The position numbers and the translations under genes were made by a program. Below, in pieces: positions 40,975-49,925 of a DNA stretch of 64,000 nt. Below the pieces are notes generated by a model. The model searched no databases, had not been told where the DNA came from, and was given only the letters and a program-made list of their open reading frames with translations. The stretch is from Novosphingobium aureum (GTDB lineage: Bacteria; Pseudomonadota; Alphaproteobacteria; Sphingomonadales; Sphingomonadaceae), in NCBI RefSeq assembly GCF_015865035.1, contig NZ_JADZGI010000001.1, forward strand, positions 124,001 to 188,000, read 5' to 3'. Each line of letters opens with the position of its first letter. Position 1 is the first letter of the stretch.

Positions 40975-42039
40975 ATGAAGGCCGACCCGCCGCCCTCCGA
41001 AGCCTTTGCGGCTCCCGGTCCCGTGCAGGACCTTACGCCCGAGGGGCGTCGCCGCGCGGCCCTGCGGCAGCGCGCCGGACGACGCGAGAGCGGGCGAGGC
41101 ACGGGCAAGCGTCTCGCCTCGACGCTGCGTCGCAAGGCGGGGCCGGGATCGCGCTTCTTCGAAATCGTGCGCCGGGTCCTAGCAGGGGCGTGGAACGATG
41201 GTTTCATCCATGCCGGAAACCTCGCCTACATGACCTTGCTGGCGCTGTTTCCCTTCTTCATCGCACTGGCGGCGATCTTTTCGGCGCTGGGCGAAGCGGC
41301 GCGGCTCGATGCCTCGATTGACGCGGTACTGGTCGCGATGCCGCCACGCGTCTCTGAAGTGCTCGCCCCGGTCGCGCGCGATGTCGTCGCCGCACGCCAT
41401 GGGTGGCTGCTGTGGATCGGAGGGCTGTTCGGCCTCTGGACCGCGACCAGCCTGATCGAGACCGTACGCGATATCCTGCACCGCTCCTACGGGACGGCCA
41501 AGTCGCGCGCTTACTGGCACTATCGCCTCTCCTCGACCGGACTGATCTTCGCCTCGGTCCTTCTCCTGCTGGTTTCACTGTCCTCGCAGGTGCTGATCAG
41601 CGCGCTGGAGGAGATCCTCGCGATCCTGTTTCCGGCGCTCACCGGCGCAGTCGATCGTATCGTCGTATCCCGGCTGGTGAGTGCGGGCACGCTGTTTGGC
41701 TCGATCTACGGGCTGTTTCTCATGCTGACTCCGCGCGAATACCAGGCGCGAAGCCATCCCAAGTGGCCCGGCGCGGCGCTCGTCACGCTGTGGTGGCTGC
41801 TCGTCGCATGGGCTTTGCCGCGCGTCTTGCGCAACTTCTTCGTCTACGATCTCACTTATGGAAGCCTCGCCGGGGTGATGATCGCGCTTTTCTTTTTCTG
41901 GCTTGTCGGCTTAGGGATGGTAGTGGGCGCCGAACTCAATGCCGCGCTGACGGTCTCGCCCGAGGAGCGGGACTTGCTCGGACAACCGGGCGTCGCGGCG
42001 GGGACAGGCGATAACGAAGTACAGGAAGATAAAGAATGA
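40975..42039 (+). CDS. YihY/BrkB family inner membrane protein
   Basis: A 354-residue protein with a long basic cytoplasmic N-terminus (to about residue 70, including RRAALRQRAGRRES) and about six hydrophobic segments. The family segment FIHAGNLAYMTLLALFPF lies near residues 77-94. Members were once called RNase BN but are now regarded as transporters or virulence-related membrane proteins of unknown function. I chose ATG 40975 because the promoter elements lie at 40940-40968; the in-frame ATG at 40918 would be upstream of them. The stop overlaps the fabI start by 4 nt. Confidence 0.8.
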   Translation: MKADPPPSEAFAAPGPVQDLTPEGRRRAALRQRAGRRESGRGTGKRLASTLRRKAGPGSRFFEIVRRVLAGAWNDGFIHAGNLAYMTLLALFPFFIALAAIFSALGEAARLDASIDAVLVAMPPRVSEVLAPVARDVVAARHGWLLWIGGLFGLWTATSLIETVRDILHRSYGTAKSRAYWHYRLSSTGLIFASVLLLLVSLSSQVLISALEEILAILFPALTGAVDRIVVSRLVSAGTLFGSIYGLFLMLTPREYQARSHPKWPGAALVTLWWLLVAWALPRVLRNFFVYDLTYGSLAGVMIALFFFWLVGLGMVVGAELNAALTVSPEERDLLGQPGVAAGTGDNEVQEDKE

Positions 42040-42839
42040 CCGGTCTGATGCAGGGGAAACGCGGCCTGATCATGGGCCTTGCCAATGACAAGTCGCTGGC
42101 CTGGGGTATCGCCAGGAAGCTGCACGAACAGGGCGCTGAGCTCGCCTTCACCTATCAGGGCGATGCCCTTGCCAAGCGCGTGCGCCCGCTGGCCGAGAGC
42201 CTGGGCAGCGATCTGCTGATCGACTGCGACGTCTCGAGCATGGACGCGATCGATGCCGCTTTCGCCAAGCTGGGCGAGAGCTGGGAGACGATCGACTTCG
42301 TGGTCCACGCGATCGGCTTCTCGGACAAGAGCGAGCTGCGCGGCAAGTACGTCGACACCAGCCTCGACAACTTCCTGATGACCATGAACATCTCGGCCTA
42401 CAGCCTCGTCGCGGTCACTAAGCGCGCGATGGCGATGATGCCGAACGGTGGTTCGATCCTGACGCTGACTTACTACGGCGCGGAAAAGGTCGTGCCGCAC
42501 TACAATGTCATGGGCGTTGCCAAGGCCGCGCTCGAGACCTCGGTGCAGTACCTTGCCAACGACCTCGGGCCGCAGGGTATCCGCGTCAACGCGATCTCTG
42601 CCGGGCCGATCAAGACGCTCGCCGCCAGTGGTATCGGCGACTTCCGCTACATCCTCAAGTGGAACGAGCTCAACGCGCCGCTGCGCCGCAATACCACGAT
42701 CGAGGACGTGGGTGGTTCGGGCCTCTATTTCCTGTCCGACCTGTCCTCGGGCGTGACCGGCGAGGTCCATCACGTCGATTCGGGCTACCACGTAGTCGGG
42801 ATGAAGCAGGAAGACGCGCCCGACATCGCACTGGGCTGA
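42036..42839 (+). CDS. fabI: Enoyl-[acyl-carrier-protein] reductase [NADH]
   Basis: Reduces trans-2-enoyl-ACP in the last step of each fatty acid elongation cycle. The 267-residue short-chain dehydrogenase starts MTGLMQGKRGLIMGLANDKS with the modified FabI nucleotide motif. It has the catalytic Tyr-x6-Lys arrangement in YYGAEKVVPHYNVMGVAKAAL (Tyr, then MGVAK). The ARRTLAASGI-like region is present as KTLAASGIGDF. Its ATG overlaps the yihY-like stop (ATGA), so the two are translationally coupled, an unusual pairing. Confidence 0.95.
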   Translation: MTGLMQGKRGLIMGLANDKSLAWGIARKLHEQGAELAFTYQGDALAKRVRPLAESLGSDLLIDCDVSSMDAIDAAFAKLGESWETIDFVVHAIGFSDKSELRGKYVDTSLDNFLMTMNISAYSLVAVTKRAMAMMPNGGSILTLTYYGAEKVVPHYNVMGVAKAALETSVQYLANDLGPQGIRVNAISAGPIKTLAASGIGDFRYILKWNELNAPLRRNTTIEDVGGSGLYFLSDLSSGVTGEVHHVDSGYHVVGMKQEDAPDIALG

Positions 42840-42859
42840 CCGCGCGTCGAGCCGTGACG

Positions 42860-42898
42860 AAAAAGGGGCCGGGAAGTTCGCTTCCCGGCCCCTTTTTC
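42860..42898. terminator. Bidirectional intrinsic terminator
   Basis: Stem AAAAAGGGGCCGGGAAG / CTTCCCGGCCCCTTTTT with a short TTCG loop, between the convergent fabI and the secreted hypothetical gene. Confidence 0.9.
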
Positions 42899-42941
42899 AT
42901 ATCTTGTGTCGGGGGGCTTCGCGCGCCCGACTGCGCCGCGC

Positions 42942-43520
42942 TCAGGGCTGCTGGGGACCGCCAGTCGTATCGTCGCCCTTCTCGGCCGCATCGCGTTCTG
43001 CCTGCTGGCGGCGCTGCTGTGCGAAATAGGCCTCTTCGGCTTCCTCGACGCGCCTTTGCTGTTCGGCCGCTTCGGAATCGATGGTCGAGAGGCGCTTGGC
43101 GCGTTCTTCCGCGATCAGCTCGGACATCTTGACGTCGGTACCGTTGGCGCGCTCGGCTGCGGCCTTGTCGAGCAGCTGCTGGGTGCAGCCCTGCGATCCG
43201 CCTGCGCCGACCGGCGAGCAGCTCAGGGTGCCGAAGGCGCCGACCGTCTCGTAGGCATCGACCTTGTTGCTCCACGACTGGGCGGTGGGCGAGTCGACCC
43301 CGCGCAAGGGCGCGGGAATGCGGTAGCGTTCGCCCTCGGGCTTGCGAGCGCACACGGTGATCTCGTCACCGTTCGAGGCCGGACAGGGATCGTCGCCATA
43401 GACGATGACCTGATTGACCTTGTCGCCCGGATCGTCCTGAGCGGCAGCGGGCGCGCTTGCAAGGCACGCGCCGGCAAGCAGCGCAGCCAGCGTGGCGGAG
43501 GCGGTCATTAGGCGGGTCAT
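42942..43520 (-). CDS. Secreted protein of unknown function
   Basis: A 192-residue protein with a clear Sec signal peptide (residues 1-28, ending ASAPAAAQ). The mature part has six cysteines, spaced as VYGDDPCPAS, ITVCARK, LSCSPVG and GCTQQ. A long charged helix (from about residue 120, rich in Glu, Arg, Gln and Ala) is likely coiled-coil. I recall similar periplasmic proteins only in sphingomonads and know no function. The ATG at 43520 has GTGGAG upstream. About 190 bp of non-coding DNA separate it from coq7; I see nothing in it. Confidence 0.7.
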   Translation of the reverse strand: MTRLMTASATLAALLAGACLASAPAAAQDDPGDKVNQVIVYGDDPCPASNGDEITVCARKPEGERYRIPAPLRGVDSPTAQSWSNKVDAYETVGAFGTLSCSPVGAGGSQGCTQQLLDKAAAERANGTDVKMSELIAEERAKRLSTIDSEAAEQQRRVEEAEEAYFAQQRRQQAERDAAEKGDDTTGGPQQP

Positions 43521-43710
43521 CGCGGGTCACTCCACTCGATACGGGGCCCTGACAGGGCCATTGGCAAGAAGCCATGGGCATTGGCTCGTCGCACCTGGCC
43601 CAAGCTATACCCGTTCACGGCTTGAACGACAGCTTAAGTTCGCGCGTGAAAGATTGCCGGGTGCCCGAAATCCAACGCGCGCACTTGCTTACCGGTTTCA
43701 GCGAGCCGAG

Positions 43711-44250
43711 CTAGATTCGCTCGGACAGCTTGATGGCCGCGCGGCAGCCGAAGCGGATCGCGTGATAGAGCAGCGGATAGGCCGGGGCTTTTTCGGCCCC
43801 TGCGGCGAAAGCCGCATCGCGATGCTCGCGCTCTTCGTCGCGGAACTGGCGGATCACGCCGCCCAGTTCGGGATCCTCGTCGCCCAGTTCCTCGATCTGG
43901 TCGGTGTAGTGCTTGTCGATCTCGGTCTCGATCGCGGCGGTACAGGCCATTGCGGCCTCGGGGCCGATCAGGGCGGTAGCCGCGCCCAGCGCATAGCCTG
44001 CGACCGACCACACCGGCTGGAGCAGGGTCGGGCGTACGCCGCGCTCGGCGATCATCGCATCGAAGCGGGCGCGGTGTTCGGCTTCCTGCTCGGCCATGTG
44101 CGCGACCTCGCCGGCGTGCGGCGCGCGGTTGCCCATGACCGCCATCTGTCCGGCATAGATGCGCACGGCGCCGTATTCGCCGGCCTGATCGACGCGGATC
44201 ATGCGCTCCGACTGGCGCGAGCTTGCGGGCTTGGTCGGGGTATCAGTCAT
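43711..44250 (-). CDS. coq7: Demethoxyubiquinone hydroxylase Coq7
   Basis: Di-iron monooxygenase for the C6 hydroxylation of ubiquinone synthesis. The 179-residue protein shows the ferritin-like ligand motifs: E in DQAGEYGAVRIYAGQ, ExxH in EQEAEHRARF, E in AIETEIDKHY, and the second ExxH in DEEREHRDAAF. These are the four carboxylates and two histidines expected. The ATG at 44250 places the first motif at the usual distance. It follows dsbB by 13 nt and is likely in that transcript. Confidence 0.93.
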   Translation of the reverse strand: MTDTPTKPASSRQSERMIRVDQAGEYGAVRIYAGQMAVMGNRAPHAGEVAHMAEQEAEHRARFDAMIAERGVRPTLLQPVWSVAGYALGAATALIGPEAAMACTAAIETEIDKHYTDQIEELGDEDPELGGVIRQFRDEEREHRDAAFAAGAEKAPAYPLLYHAIRFGCRAAIKLSERI

Positions 44251-44263
44251 TTCAGTTGGCCTT

Positions 44264-44746
44264 TCAACTCGCTGCATTGGCCCGGCCGATCAGGCCGAGC
44301 ACGAGAAGGGCGCCGAGTGTCGAGAGCAGGAAGTTCCATCCCGCGAGCGAGATGCCGAAGAGCTCGAACTGGACGACGTCGCACCGCACCACCGGGGCCG
44401 CCATGATCGCGGCGAGCGGGTCGTGGCTCTGCGCGGCAGTGACGGCGCAGGTAGTGATGCCTTCCCACCAGCCATATTCGACCCCGGCGTGGAAGCCGCC
44501 GATCAGCCCCGAGACGAGGATCGCCAGCGCGGCGACGGCGACAAGCGGGCGCACCGGCCCGCGCAGGAAGGCGAGGGCAGCGAGCACCAGCGCGAACATG
44601 TGCGGATAGCGCTGCCACCAGCACATCTCGCATGGGTAGAGGCCAAAGCCGTACTGGCCGATATAGGCTCCGCCCAGCGCGAGGACCGGGATGGCGAGGG
44701 CGATCAGGCGCGCGGCTTTGACCGGCGGTGCAACGGGCAGGCTCAT
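44264..44746 (-). CDS. dsbB: Disulfide bond formation protein B
   Basis: Inner membrane quinone reductase that reoxidises DsbA. The 160-residue protein has four hydrophobic segments. The first periplasmic active-site pair is YPCEMCWWQRYPH (CxxC), and the second pair is Cys in TTCAVTA and VVRCDVVQ. The ATG at 44746 lies 10 nt downstream of the ctpA stop. Placement between ctpA and coq7 is a variation on the common sphingomonad order. Confidence 0.9.
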   Translation of the reverse strand: MSLPVAPPVKAARLIALAIPVLALGGAYIGQYGFGLYPCEMCWWQRYPHMFALVLAALAFLRGPVRPLVAVAALAILVSGLIGGFHAGVEYGWWEGITTCAVTAAQSHDPLAAIMAAPVVRCDVVQFELFGISLAGWNFLLSTLGALLVLGLIGRANAAS

Positions 44747-44756
44747 GGTTTCGGGC

Positions 44757-46154
44757 TCAGTCCTTGCGCGGCGTCGTGCTCGGCTTGGCGGCGGGGGCCT
44801 TTGCCGCAGGGGCCTTGGCAAGCGCGGGCTTGCCGGCGGTGCGCTCGAGCGTGGTCACCGCATAGTGCAGCTGGAAGTCCTCGATGCCCTGCTCCTTGAG
44901 CTCCTTGGCGGTCACCTTGAAGCGCGGATCGTCGATCTTGTCCTTCTCGAGGTCCTCGTCCTTGAGCGCTGCCTCGTTGATCAGGTGTCCGCGCAGGTCC
45001 GATTCGCGCACAGCCCGCTCGGCACGCGCCCGTGCGTCGGGGTCGGAGAGCTGGGGCACCTTGATGTCCGGCTCGATGCCGCCCTCCTGGACCGAGTGGC
45101 CCGAAGGAGTGAAGTAGCGCGCCGTCGTCAGCTTGACCGCGCTGGTGCGGTCGAGCGGGAGGAAGCTCTGTACCGAGCCCTTGCCGAAGGTGCGTTCGCC
45201 CATGATCACTGCGCGCTTCTGGTCCTGCAGTGCGCCCGCGACGATCTCGGAGGCCGAGGCGGAACCGGCATCAACCAGGACCACGATCGGCAGATCCTTG
45301 ATGACGTCGCCGCGGAACATCGATTCGGCGCGGTAGAACTGGTTCTCGCTCGCGCGGCGGCCGCGCTGGGAGACGATCACGCCCTTGTCGAGGAACAGGT
45401 CGGAGAGCGCCACCGCCTCGTCGAGCGAGCCGCCCGGGTTCGAGCGCAGGTCGAGCACGAGGCCGACCATCTTGCCCACCCCGCTGGTTGCGGCCTGCTT
45501 GCGCAGGTCGGCGATGGCCGCGTTGACGTCCTTGCCGACATCGCGCGAGAATTCGTTGACCGAGACCACGCCGACGTCGCCCTTCAGTTCCCAGGTCACC
45601 GGTTCGAGCTCGATCACGCCGCGCGTCACGGTCACGTCGAAGGGCTCGTCGCGGCCCGGACGGTAGATCGTCAGCCTGATCGAGGTGCCCTCGGGCCCGC
45701 GCATCTTGGAGACCGCCTCGTCGAGGTCGCGCTCGTAGTAGAGCACGCCGTCGAGGTGCGTGATGTAGTCGCCCGCCTTGAGGCCCGCCTTGTCGGCCGG
45801 GCTGCCCTTGAACGGCGAGATGATCTTGACCGCGCCATCCTCCTCGATGACCGAGAGGCCGAGACCCGAGTAGTTGCCGTCGATCATCGTCTCGAGGCGC
45901 TGCAGGGCCGGGCCGTCGAGGTAGTTCGAATGCGGGTCGAGGCTCGCGAGCATGCCGTCGATCGCGCCCTTGAGCAGCTTGTCGTCATCGACCTGGTCGA
46001 CGTAGTTGTCCTTCACCAGCGCATAGATGTGAAAGAGCTTGTCGAACTCGGGATTGACGCGCGAGTCGACCGCAGCCAGCCCGGAGGTGGCTGCGGGCAG
46101 GACGGCCACCGCGGAAACCAGCAGGGCGGCGCGCATCAGGGGGGCGAATTTCAT
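44757..46154 (-). CDS. ctpA: Carboxyl-terminal processing protease, S41 family
   Basis: Periplasmic serine protease of 465 residues with a signal peptide (residues 1-27), an N-terminal helical segment, a PDZ domain (SGLGLSVIEEDGAVKIISPFKGSPADKAGLKAGD), and the catalytic Ser/Lys dyad in GSASASEIVAGAL and GERTFGKGSVQ. The C-terminus is a low-complexity Ala/Lys/Pro tail. In related bacteria CtpA acts with lytic cell-wall enzymes; here it directly follows the envC-like gene with a 145-nt gap. Confidence 0.93.
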   Translation of the reverse strand: MKFAPLMRAALLVSAVAVLPAATSGLAAVDSRVNPEFDKLFHIYALVKDNYVDQVDDDKLLKGAIDGMLASLDPHSNYLDGPALQRLETMIDGNYSGLGLSVIEEDGAVKIISPFKGSPADKAGLKAGDYITHLDGVLYYERDLDEAVSKMRGPEGTSIRLTIYRPGRDEPFDVTVTRGVIELEPVTWELKGDVGVVSVNEFSRDVGKDVNAAIADLRKQAATSGVGKMVGLVLDLRSNPGGSLDEAVALSDLFLDKGVIVSQRGRRASENQFYRAESMFRGDVIKDLPIVVLVDAGSASASEIVAGALQDQKRAVIMGERTFGKGSVQSFLPLDRTSAVKLTTARYFTPSGHSVQEGGIEPDIKVPQLSDPDARARAERAVRESDLRGHLINEAALKDEDLEKDKIDDPRFKVTAKELKEQGIEDFQLHYAVTTLERTAGKPALAKAPAAKAPAAKPSTTPRKD

Positions 46155-46299
46155 CGGGCGTCATGCCTCTCGTTCGTGGGCCGGAAACGGTCACGTTCCG
46201 GTAGTGTGAATGCCATGATACCGGCGCGTGCCAGCAATTGCCAGCGGTCGGATTGCCCCAGGGGCCTGACCCGGGCTGCGGGCAGCGATCGCGGCGCGA

Positions 46300-47580
46300 T
46301 CATAGCGAACGGACGTAATCCAGAGGATTAACGGGAGTTCCCTCGCGGCGCAGCTCGACCATCACCCGGGGATCGCGCGGGGCCGCGATGCCGAGCGGTG
46401 CGCCCGCGACGAGCGTCTCGCCTACGCGCACGTCTAGCCGGGCAAGGCCGGTGACGAGGCTCGTCCAGCCCCCCTCGTGTTCGAGAATCACGATCCGGCC
46501 ATGGCCACGGTAGAGCCCGGCAAAGGCGACTCGCCCGGGTGCCGGGGCGATGGCCTGCGCATTGCCGCGGGGGGCTAGCGTGATGCCATTGGCGCGCGCC
46601 TGTCCGGGGGCCTCCTCGGCGAAACCGGTGACGAGGCGCCCCATGACCGGCAGGGTCCAGCTTCCCAGCCCTTCGGGCGGCGCGACGAACTGGGTGGCGA
46701 CGACTTGCGCATCTTCCGGGCGCGGCGGGCGCATGATCGGTCCCGGCAATGCGGCGAGCTTTTCACGCAATTTGCCCTGCGCATCCATGGCCGCGACCAG
46801 TTCGCCAAGGTCGCGCGCCTTTTCTGCAAGCGCGAGGGCGCGCTCGTTCTCGCGCGTCGCGGTGCCGCCGACCGCGCGACTGGCGAGGCGCTGGCGCGTC
46901 TCGAGCGCGGCGAGGCGCTGGCGGCGTTCGCGCATGGTGGCCTGCGCCTGGCGCAGATCGGTCTCGGCGGCGAGTGCCTCACGTTCGAGACGGCGGCCCT
47001 TTTCGATCTCGGCGCGCAGGTCAGCGGTCCGCTTGTCGACTTCGGGCAGCACCGTGTCGAGCAGCGCGCGCAGGTAGACCGTGTCGCGTACCGAGCCGGG
47101 ACGCAGCAGCGCGAGCAGCGGCGGGCGGCGCGAGAGCCGCTGGAGCGAGCCGGTGAGCCGCGCCAGCGGGCCCTGCCTCTCGGCAAGATCGGCGCGCAGT
47201 TTCATGCGCTGCGAGGCGATCAGCGAGATGCGTGCCTCGCGCGCGGCGATCGCGGCCTCGTTCTCCTGAATACGCGCGGCCAGCGCGGCGGTCTCGCGGG
47301 CTGCCTTGTCGGCCTCGCGCGTCGCGCTGCGGGCGCGGGCTTCGAGCTTCTCGGCACGCTTGCGCACGACCGCGCCTTCCTTGCGGGCAGCTTCGATCTG
47401 GGCGCGCGCTTTTGCCGCATCCAGTCCGGCGGTATCGATCGTCGAAAGTCGCTGTCCCGGCAGTCCAAGCCCCTCGCTCGCTGCCAGCAGGCTGCCCACG
47501 ACGAGCGCACCAAGCACGAGGTGGCGCTGCGAGGGCAGGCTGGTCGGCAAGGACAGACTGGTCGGCAAGGGCATTTTCAC
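46300..47580 (-). CDS. envC: EnvC-like murein hydrolase activator
   Basis: A 426-residue protein with an N-terminal signal/anchor, two long coiled-coil stretches (about residues 45-135 and 170-270), and a C-terminal LytM domain. That domain lacks the metal-binding residues of active M23 enzymes (NGITLAPR and RVMVELRREG stand where HxxxD and HxH would be), as in E. coli EnvC, which activates amidases instead. It starts at GTG 47580 (or ATG 47574). The first residues contain a near-tandem LPTSL repeat. Confidence 0.87.
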   Translation of the reverse strand: MKMPLPTSLSLPTSLPSQRHLVLGALVVGSLLAASEGLGLPGQRLSTIDTAGLDAAKARAQIEAARKEGAVVRKRAEKLEARARSATREADKAARETAALAARIQENEAAIAAREARISLIASQRMKLRADLAERQGPLARLTGSLQRLSRRPPLLALLRPGSVRDTVYLRALLDTVLPEVDKRTADLRAEIEKGRRLEREALAAETDLRQAQATMRERRQRLAALETRQRLASRAVGGTATRENERALALAEKARDLGELVAAMDAQGKLREKLAALPGPIMRPPRPEDAQVVATQFVAPPEGLGSWTLPVMGRLVTGFAEEAPGQARANGITLAPRGNAQAIAPAPGRVAFAGLYRGHGRIVILEHEGGWTSLVTGLARLDVRVGETLVAGAPLGIAAPRDPRVMVELRREGTPVNPLDYVRSL

Positions 47581-47804
47581 AAGGTGATGCCTAGTCCAAC
47601 ATGGCTCGCGCGCCTAGGGCCTCTCTGGCGCGCCGCGCGGCCGACTTTCCACTGGCAGCACCGGCTGGTTGCGAAAGCGGAACGGCGCGCACGGGATGAC
47701 TTTCGCGCTTCGGCCCCTATCTGGGAGCCGGGCGCGCGATCATGCGCGCCGGGCGGCCATTGGGGTCTGCCGACAACACCGCAAAAAGGGGTTGGACCGG
47801 GTCG

Positions 47805-47978
47805 ATGTTTGCAATCGGGTGTCTGTTGCCCGCCGTCTTTTTCGTGGCCGGGGCCATTCTCGGAGCGATGCTGGGCGGCAATTCCGGGTCGATGTGGGGC
47901 GCAGGGATCGGCTTCGTGCTGGGCTGCGCGGTGCCGCTGGCGATGGTCGTCGCGATGCGCGGCGGGCGGGGCAAGTAG
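47805..47978 (+). CDS. Small Gly-rich membrane protein
   Basis: A 57-residue protein with two hydrophobic segments (residues 3-19 and 30-47) joined by a glycine-rich AMLGGNSGSMWGAG loop, in the style of glycine-zipper hairpins. It lies on the opposite strand to the genes on both sides, between envC and rlmH. The ATG at 47805 follows GGACCGGG; an upstream in-frame ATG at 47742 is possible. Unknown function; it could also be a chance frame, but hydrophobicity and ribosome-binding site favour a real gene. Confidence 0.5.
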   Translation: MFAIGCLLPAVFFVAGAILGAMLGGNSGSMWGAGIGFVLGCAVPLAMVVAMRGGRGK

Positions 47979-48009
47979 CGCGGGATCGAGCTGGCAGCCC
48001 GCCTCCGGT

Positions 48010-48435
48010 TCAGCCCGAACGGTGGTAGGGATGACCGGCGAGGATCGCGGTCGCGCGCCATAGCTGTTCGGCCAGCATCGCGCGCGCCATGAGGTGTGGC
48101 CAGGTCATCTTGCCAAAGCACAGCAGGTGATCGGCCTGCGCGCGGGCCTCGTCGCCGTGGCCGTCGGCAGCGCCGAGCAGGAAGCGGCATTCGCGCACAC
48201 CCTCGTCGCGCCAGCGCCCGAGCAGGGCTGCGAATTCCTCCGAGGTCATGGCCTTGCCACGCTCGTCGAGCAGGACCTCGCGCACCGGCGTGTGGCGCGG
48301 CGGCGGGATTCTGACACCGACATCAGGCAGTTCGCTGTGCTGGAAGGGCCAGGTGATGCGTTTGGCATAGCGCTCGAGGAGCTCGGCCTCGGGGCTGCGC
48401 GCGATCTTGCCTCGGGCGATGATGTGGAGAAGCAT
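48010..48435 (-). CDS. rlmH: 23S rRNA (pseudouridine1915-N3)-methyltransferase RlmH
   Basis: SPOUT methyltransferase acting on m3-pseudouridine 1915 in 23S rRNA of the 70S ribosome. The 141-residue product starts MLLHIIARGKIARSPE, with LDERGKAMTSEEFA, FLLGAADGHGDE (SAM-binding trefoil loop) and the C-terminal RAMLAEQLWRATAILAGHPYHR. The ATG at 48435 is the family start; an open frame to 48573 is not conserved-looking. It follows rsfS by 245 nt, in which I see no other gene. Confidence 0.94.
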   Translation of the reverse strand: MLLHIIARGKIARSPEAELLERYAKRITWPFQHSELPDVGVRIPPPRHTPVREVLLDERGKAMTSEEFAALLGRWRDEGVRECRFLLGAADGHGDEARAQADHLLCFGKMTWPHLMARAMLAEQLWRATAILAGHPYHRSG

Positions 48436-48680
48436 GGCAAGTTCCCTAGGCGCGCTTCGGTCGTCACCGCAAGGCGCGGGATTCATCGGCCCGTTCCTCA
48501 CGATGCTGCAACCCTGAGAGGACCGCTGCATGCGAGACGGCGATGAAAGCGGAACCCTTGCGCGACAGGGCATGAATCCTCGCCCCGCGCGTCAGGTCCT
48601 TCCGGTGCCCCGGCCGGTCATGGGCCGGGATGATCCTCTCTCGTTCGCGCCGCCCGGCAGTGCATGCCGGAGCGGTGACT

Positions 48681-49079
48681 TCAGGCTGCGCCCGAAGGTC
48701 CGTCGAAGCCCCACATGCGCTCGAGGTTGTAGAACGTGCGCACTTCGGGACGGAACAGGTGGACGACTACGCCGCCCGCATCGACCAGCACCCAGTCGGC
48801 TGCCGGAAGACCCTCGATGCGCGGAGCACCGAAGCCGTTCTGCTTGAGACGTTCGCCGAGTTTCTGAGCCATCGCGGCGACCTGGCGGGTCGAACGACCC
48901 GAGGCGATCACCATGAAGTCGGCAATGCTCGATTTACCCTCGAGATCGATGGTCACGAGGTCCTGGGCCTGATCGTCGTCAAGCGACTGCATGACGAGGG
49001 CCAGCAACGGATCGTCGCTGTCGACCATGGCCGGGGGCGTTGCGCCGGTCTGTTCCGGCTCAATCTGTGCCTGTGGCAT
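48681..49079 (-). CDS. rsfS: Ribosome silencing factor RsfS
   Basis: Binds ribosomal protein uL14 and blocks subunit joining in stationary phase. The 132-residue protein has the family core: LVTIDLEGKSSIADFMVIASGRSTRQV (around residues 41-67), DWVLVDAGGVVVHLF and the final FYNLERMWG. The N-terminal 20 residues are variable. It lies between nadD and rlmH, the standard order. Confidence 0.93.
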   Translation of the reverse strand: MPQAQIEPEQTGATPPAMVDSDDPLLALVMQSLDDDQAQDLVTIDLEGKSSIADFMVIASGRSTRQVAAMAQKLGERLKQNGFGAPRIEGLPAADWVLVDAGGVVVHLFRPEVRTFYNLERMWGFDGPSGAA

Positions 49080-49213
49080 CTAGTTTGGTTCTGCTCCTTT
49101 CTGGGATCGGCCGAGCACCGTGGTCTGCCCCGAGAGGGCGGGCCAAGGTGGCAGGTTCGATCGATTCAACGGCTTGGGCCGGATTTGCATGGAGAGGGGG
49201 CCTGTGGCCGACC

Positions 49214-49921
49214 TCACGCAGCATCGCCGGGAATCGGGCGGTACGTGACAGGATCGCGCGGAAATCGCTTGCCGGAATGACCGGCCATGGACTTCCGGGC
49301 CCAGTCCGGATCAGCCTGGCGTAGAGCCGTGGCCGACCGCGTATCGGGATCGAATCGCAATGTCACCAGCGCAGGTGCGCTCCACCTATCCGGACGTCTG
49401 AGACTGGACTGGGGCCTCCGGTACTTCCCCAACCAGGCCATCGCGGGGCTCGCGAAGGCATCTGCATCATACCCCGGTCGGGCGATAACCGCAATCGGGA
49501 CGAGTCGCGCGATATCGCGCCAGTGTTTCCACTTATGGAATTGAGCGAGGTTGTCCGCCCCCATCAGCCAGACGAAGCGGCGTTTGGGGTAGCGGCGCAA
49601 CAAGGCGGCAAGCGTGTCGGTGGTGAAACGGGTGCCCAGTTCGCGCTCGATCGCACTGACGCGGATCCGCGCGCGGCGACTTTGCCGCCGTGCCGATTCG
49701 ATCCGCGCGCCGAGCGGGGCCATACCCTCGCGCGCCTTGAGCGGATTGCCCGGCGAGACCAGCCACCAGACCTCGTCGAGCGCGAGGGCCTCGAGCGCGA
49801 AGAGGCTGATGCGCCGATGCCCGCCGTGTGCGGGATTGAAGCTCCCGCCCAGCAGGCCGGTGACCGGCCCCTTGCGCGTCCCGGCCTGAGCGCCGGCGTA
49901 TCGTGTCCCCCGCATCGCCAT
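49214..49921 (-). CDS. nadD: Nicotinate-nucleotide adenylyltransferase
   Basis: Adenylates nicotinate mononucleotide in NAD synthesis. The 235-residue protein has the GLLGGSFNPAHGGHR nucleotidyltransferase signature (residues 23-37, T/HxGH-type), WLVSPGNPLK, and the GADNLAQFHKW loop. A variable N-terminus of about 20 residues precedes the domain. It starts 4 nt after the aldo/keto reductase stop and so likely shares its transcript. Confidence 0.92.
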   Translation of the reverse strand: MAMRGTRYAGAQAGTRKGPVTGLLGGSFNPAHGGHRRISLFALEALALDEVWWLVSPGNPLKAREGMAPLGARIESARRQSRRARIRVSAIERELGTRFTTDTLAALLRRYPKRRFVWLMGADNLAQFHKWKHWRDIARLVPIAVIARPGYDADAFASPAMAWLGKYRRPQSSLRRPDRWSAPALVTLRFDPDTRSATALRQADPDWARKSMAGHSGKRFPRDPVTYRPIPGDAA

Positions 49922-49925
49922 GACG

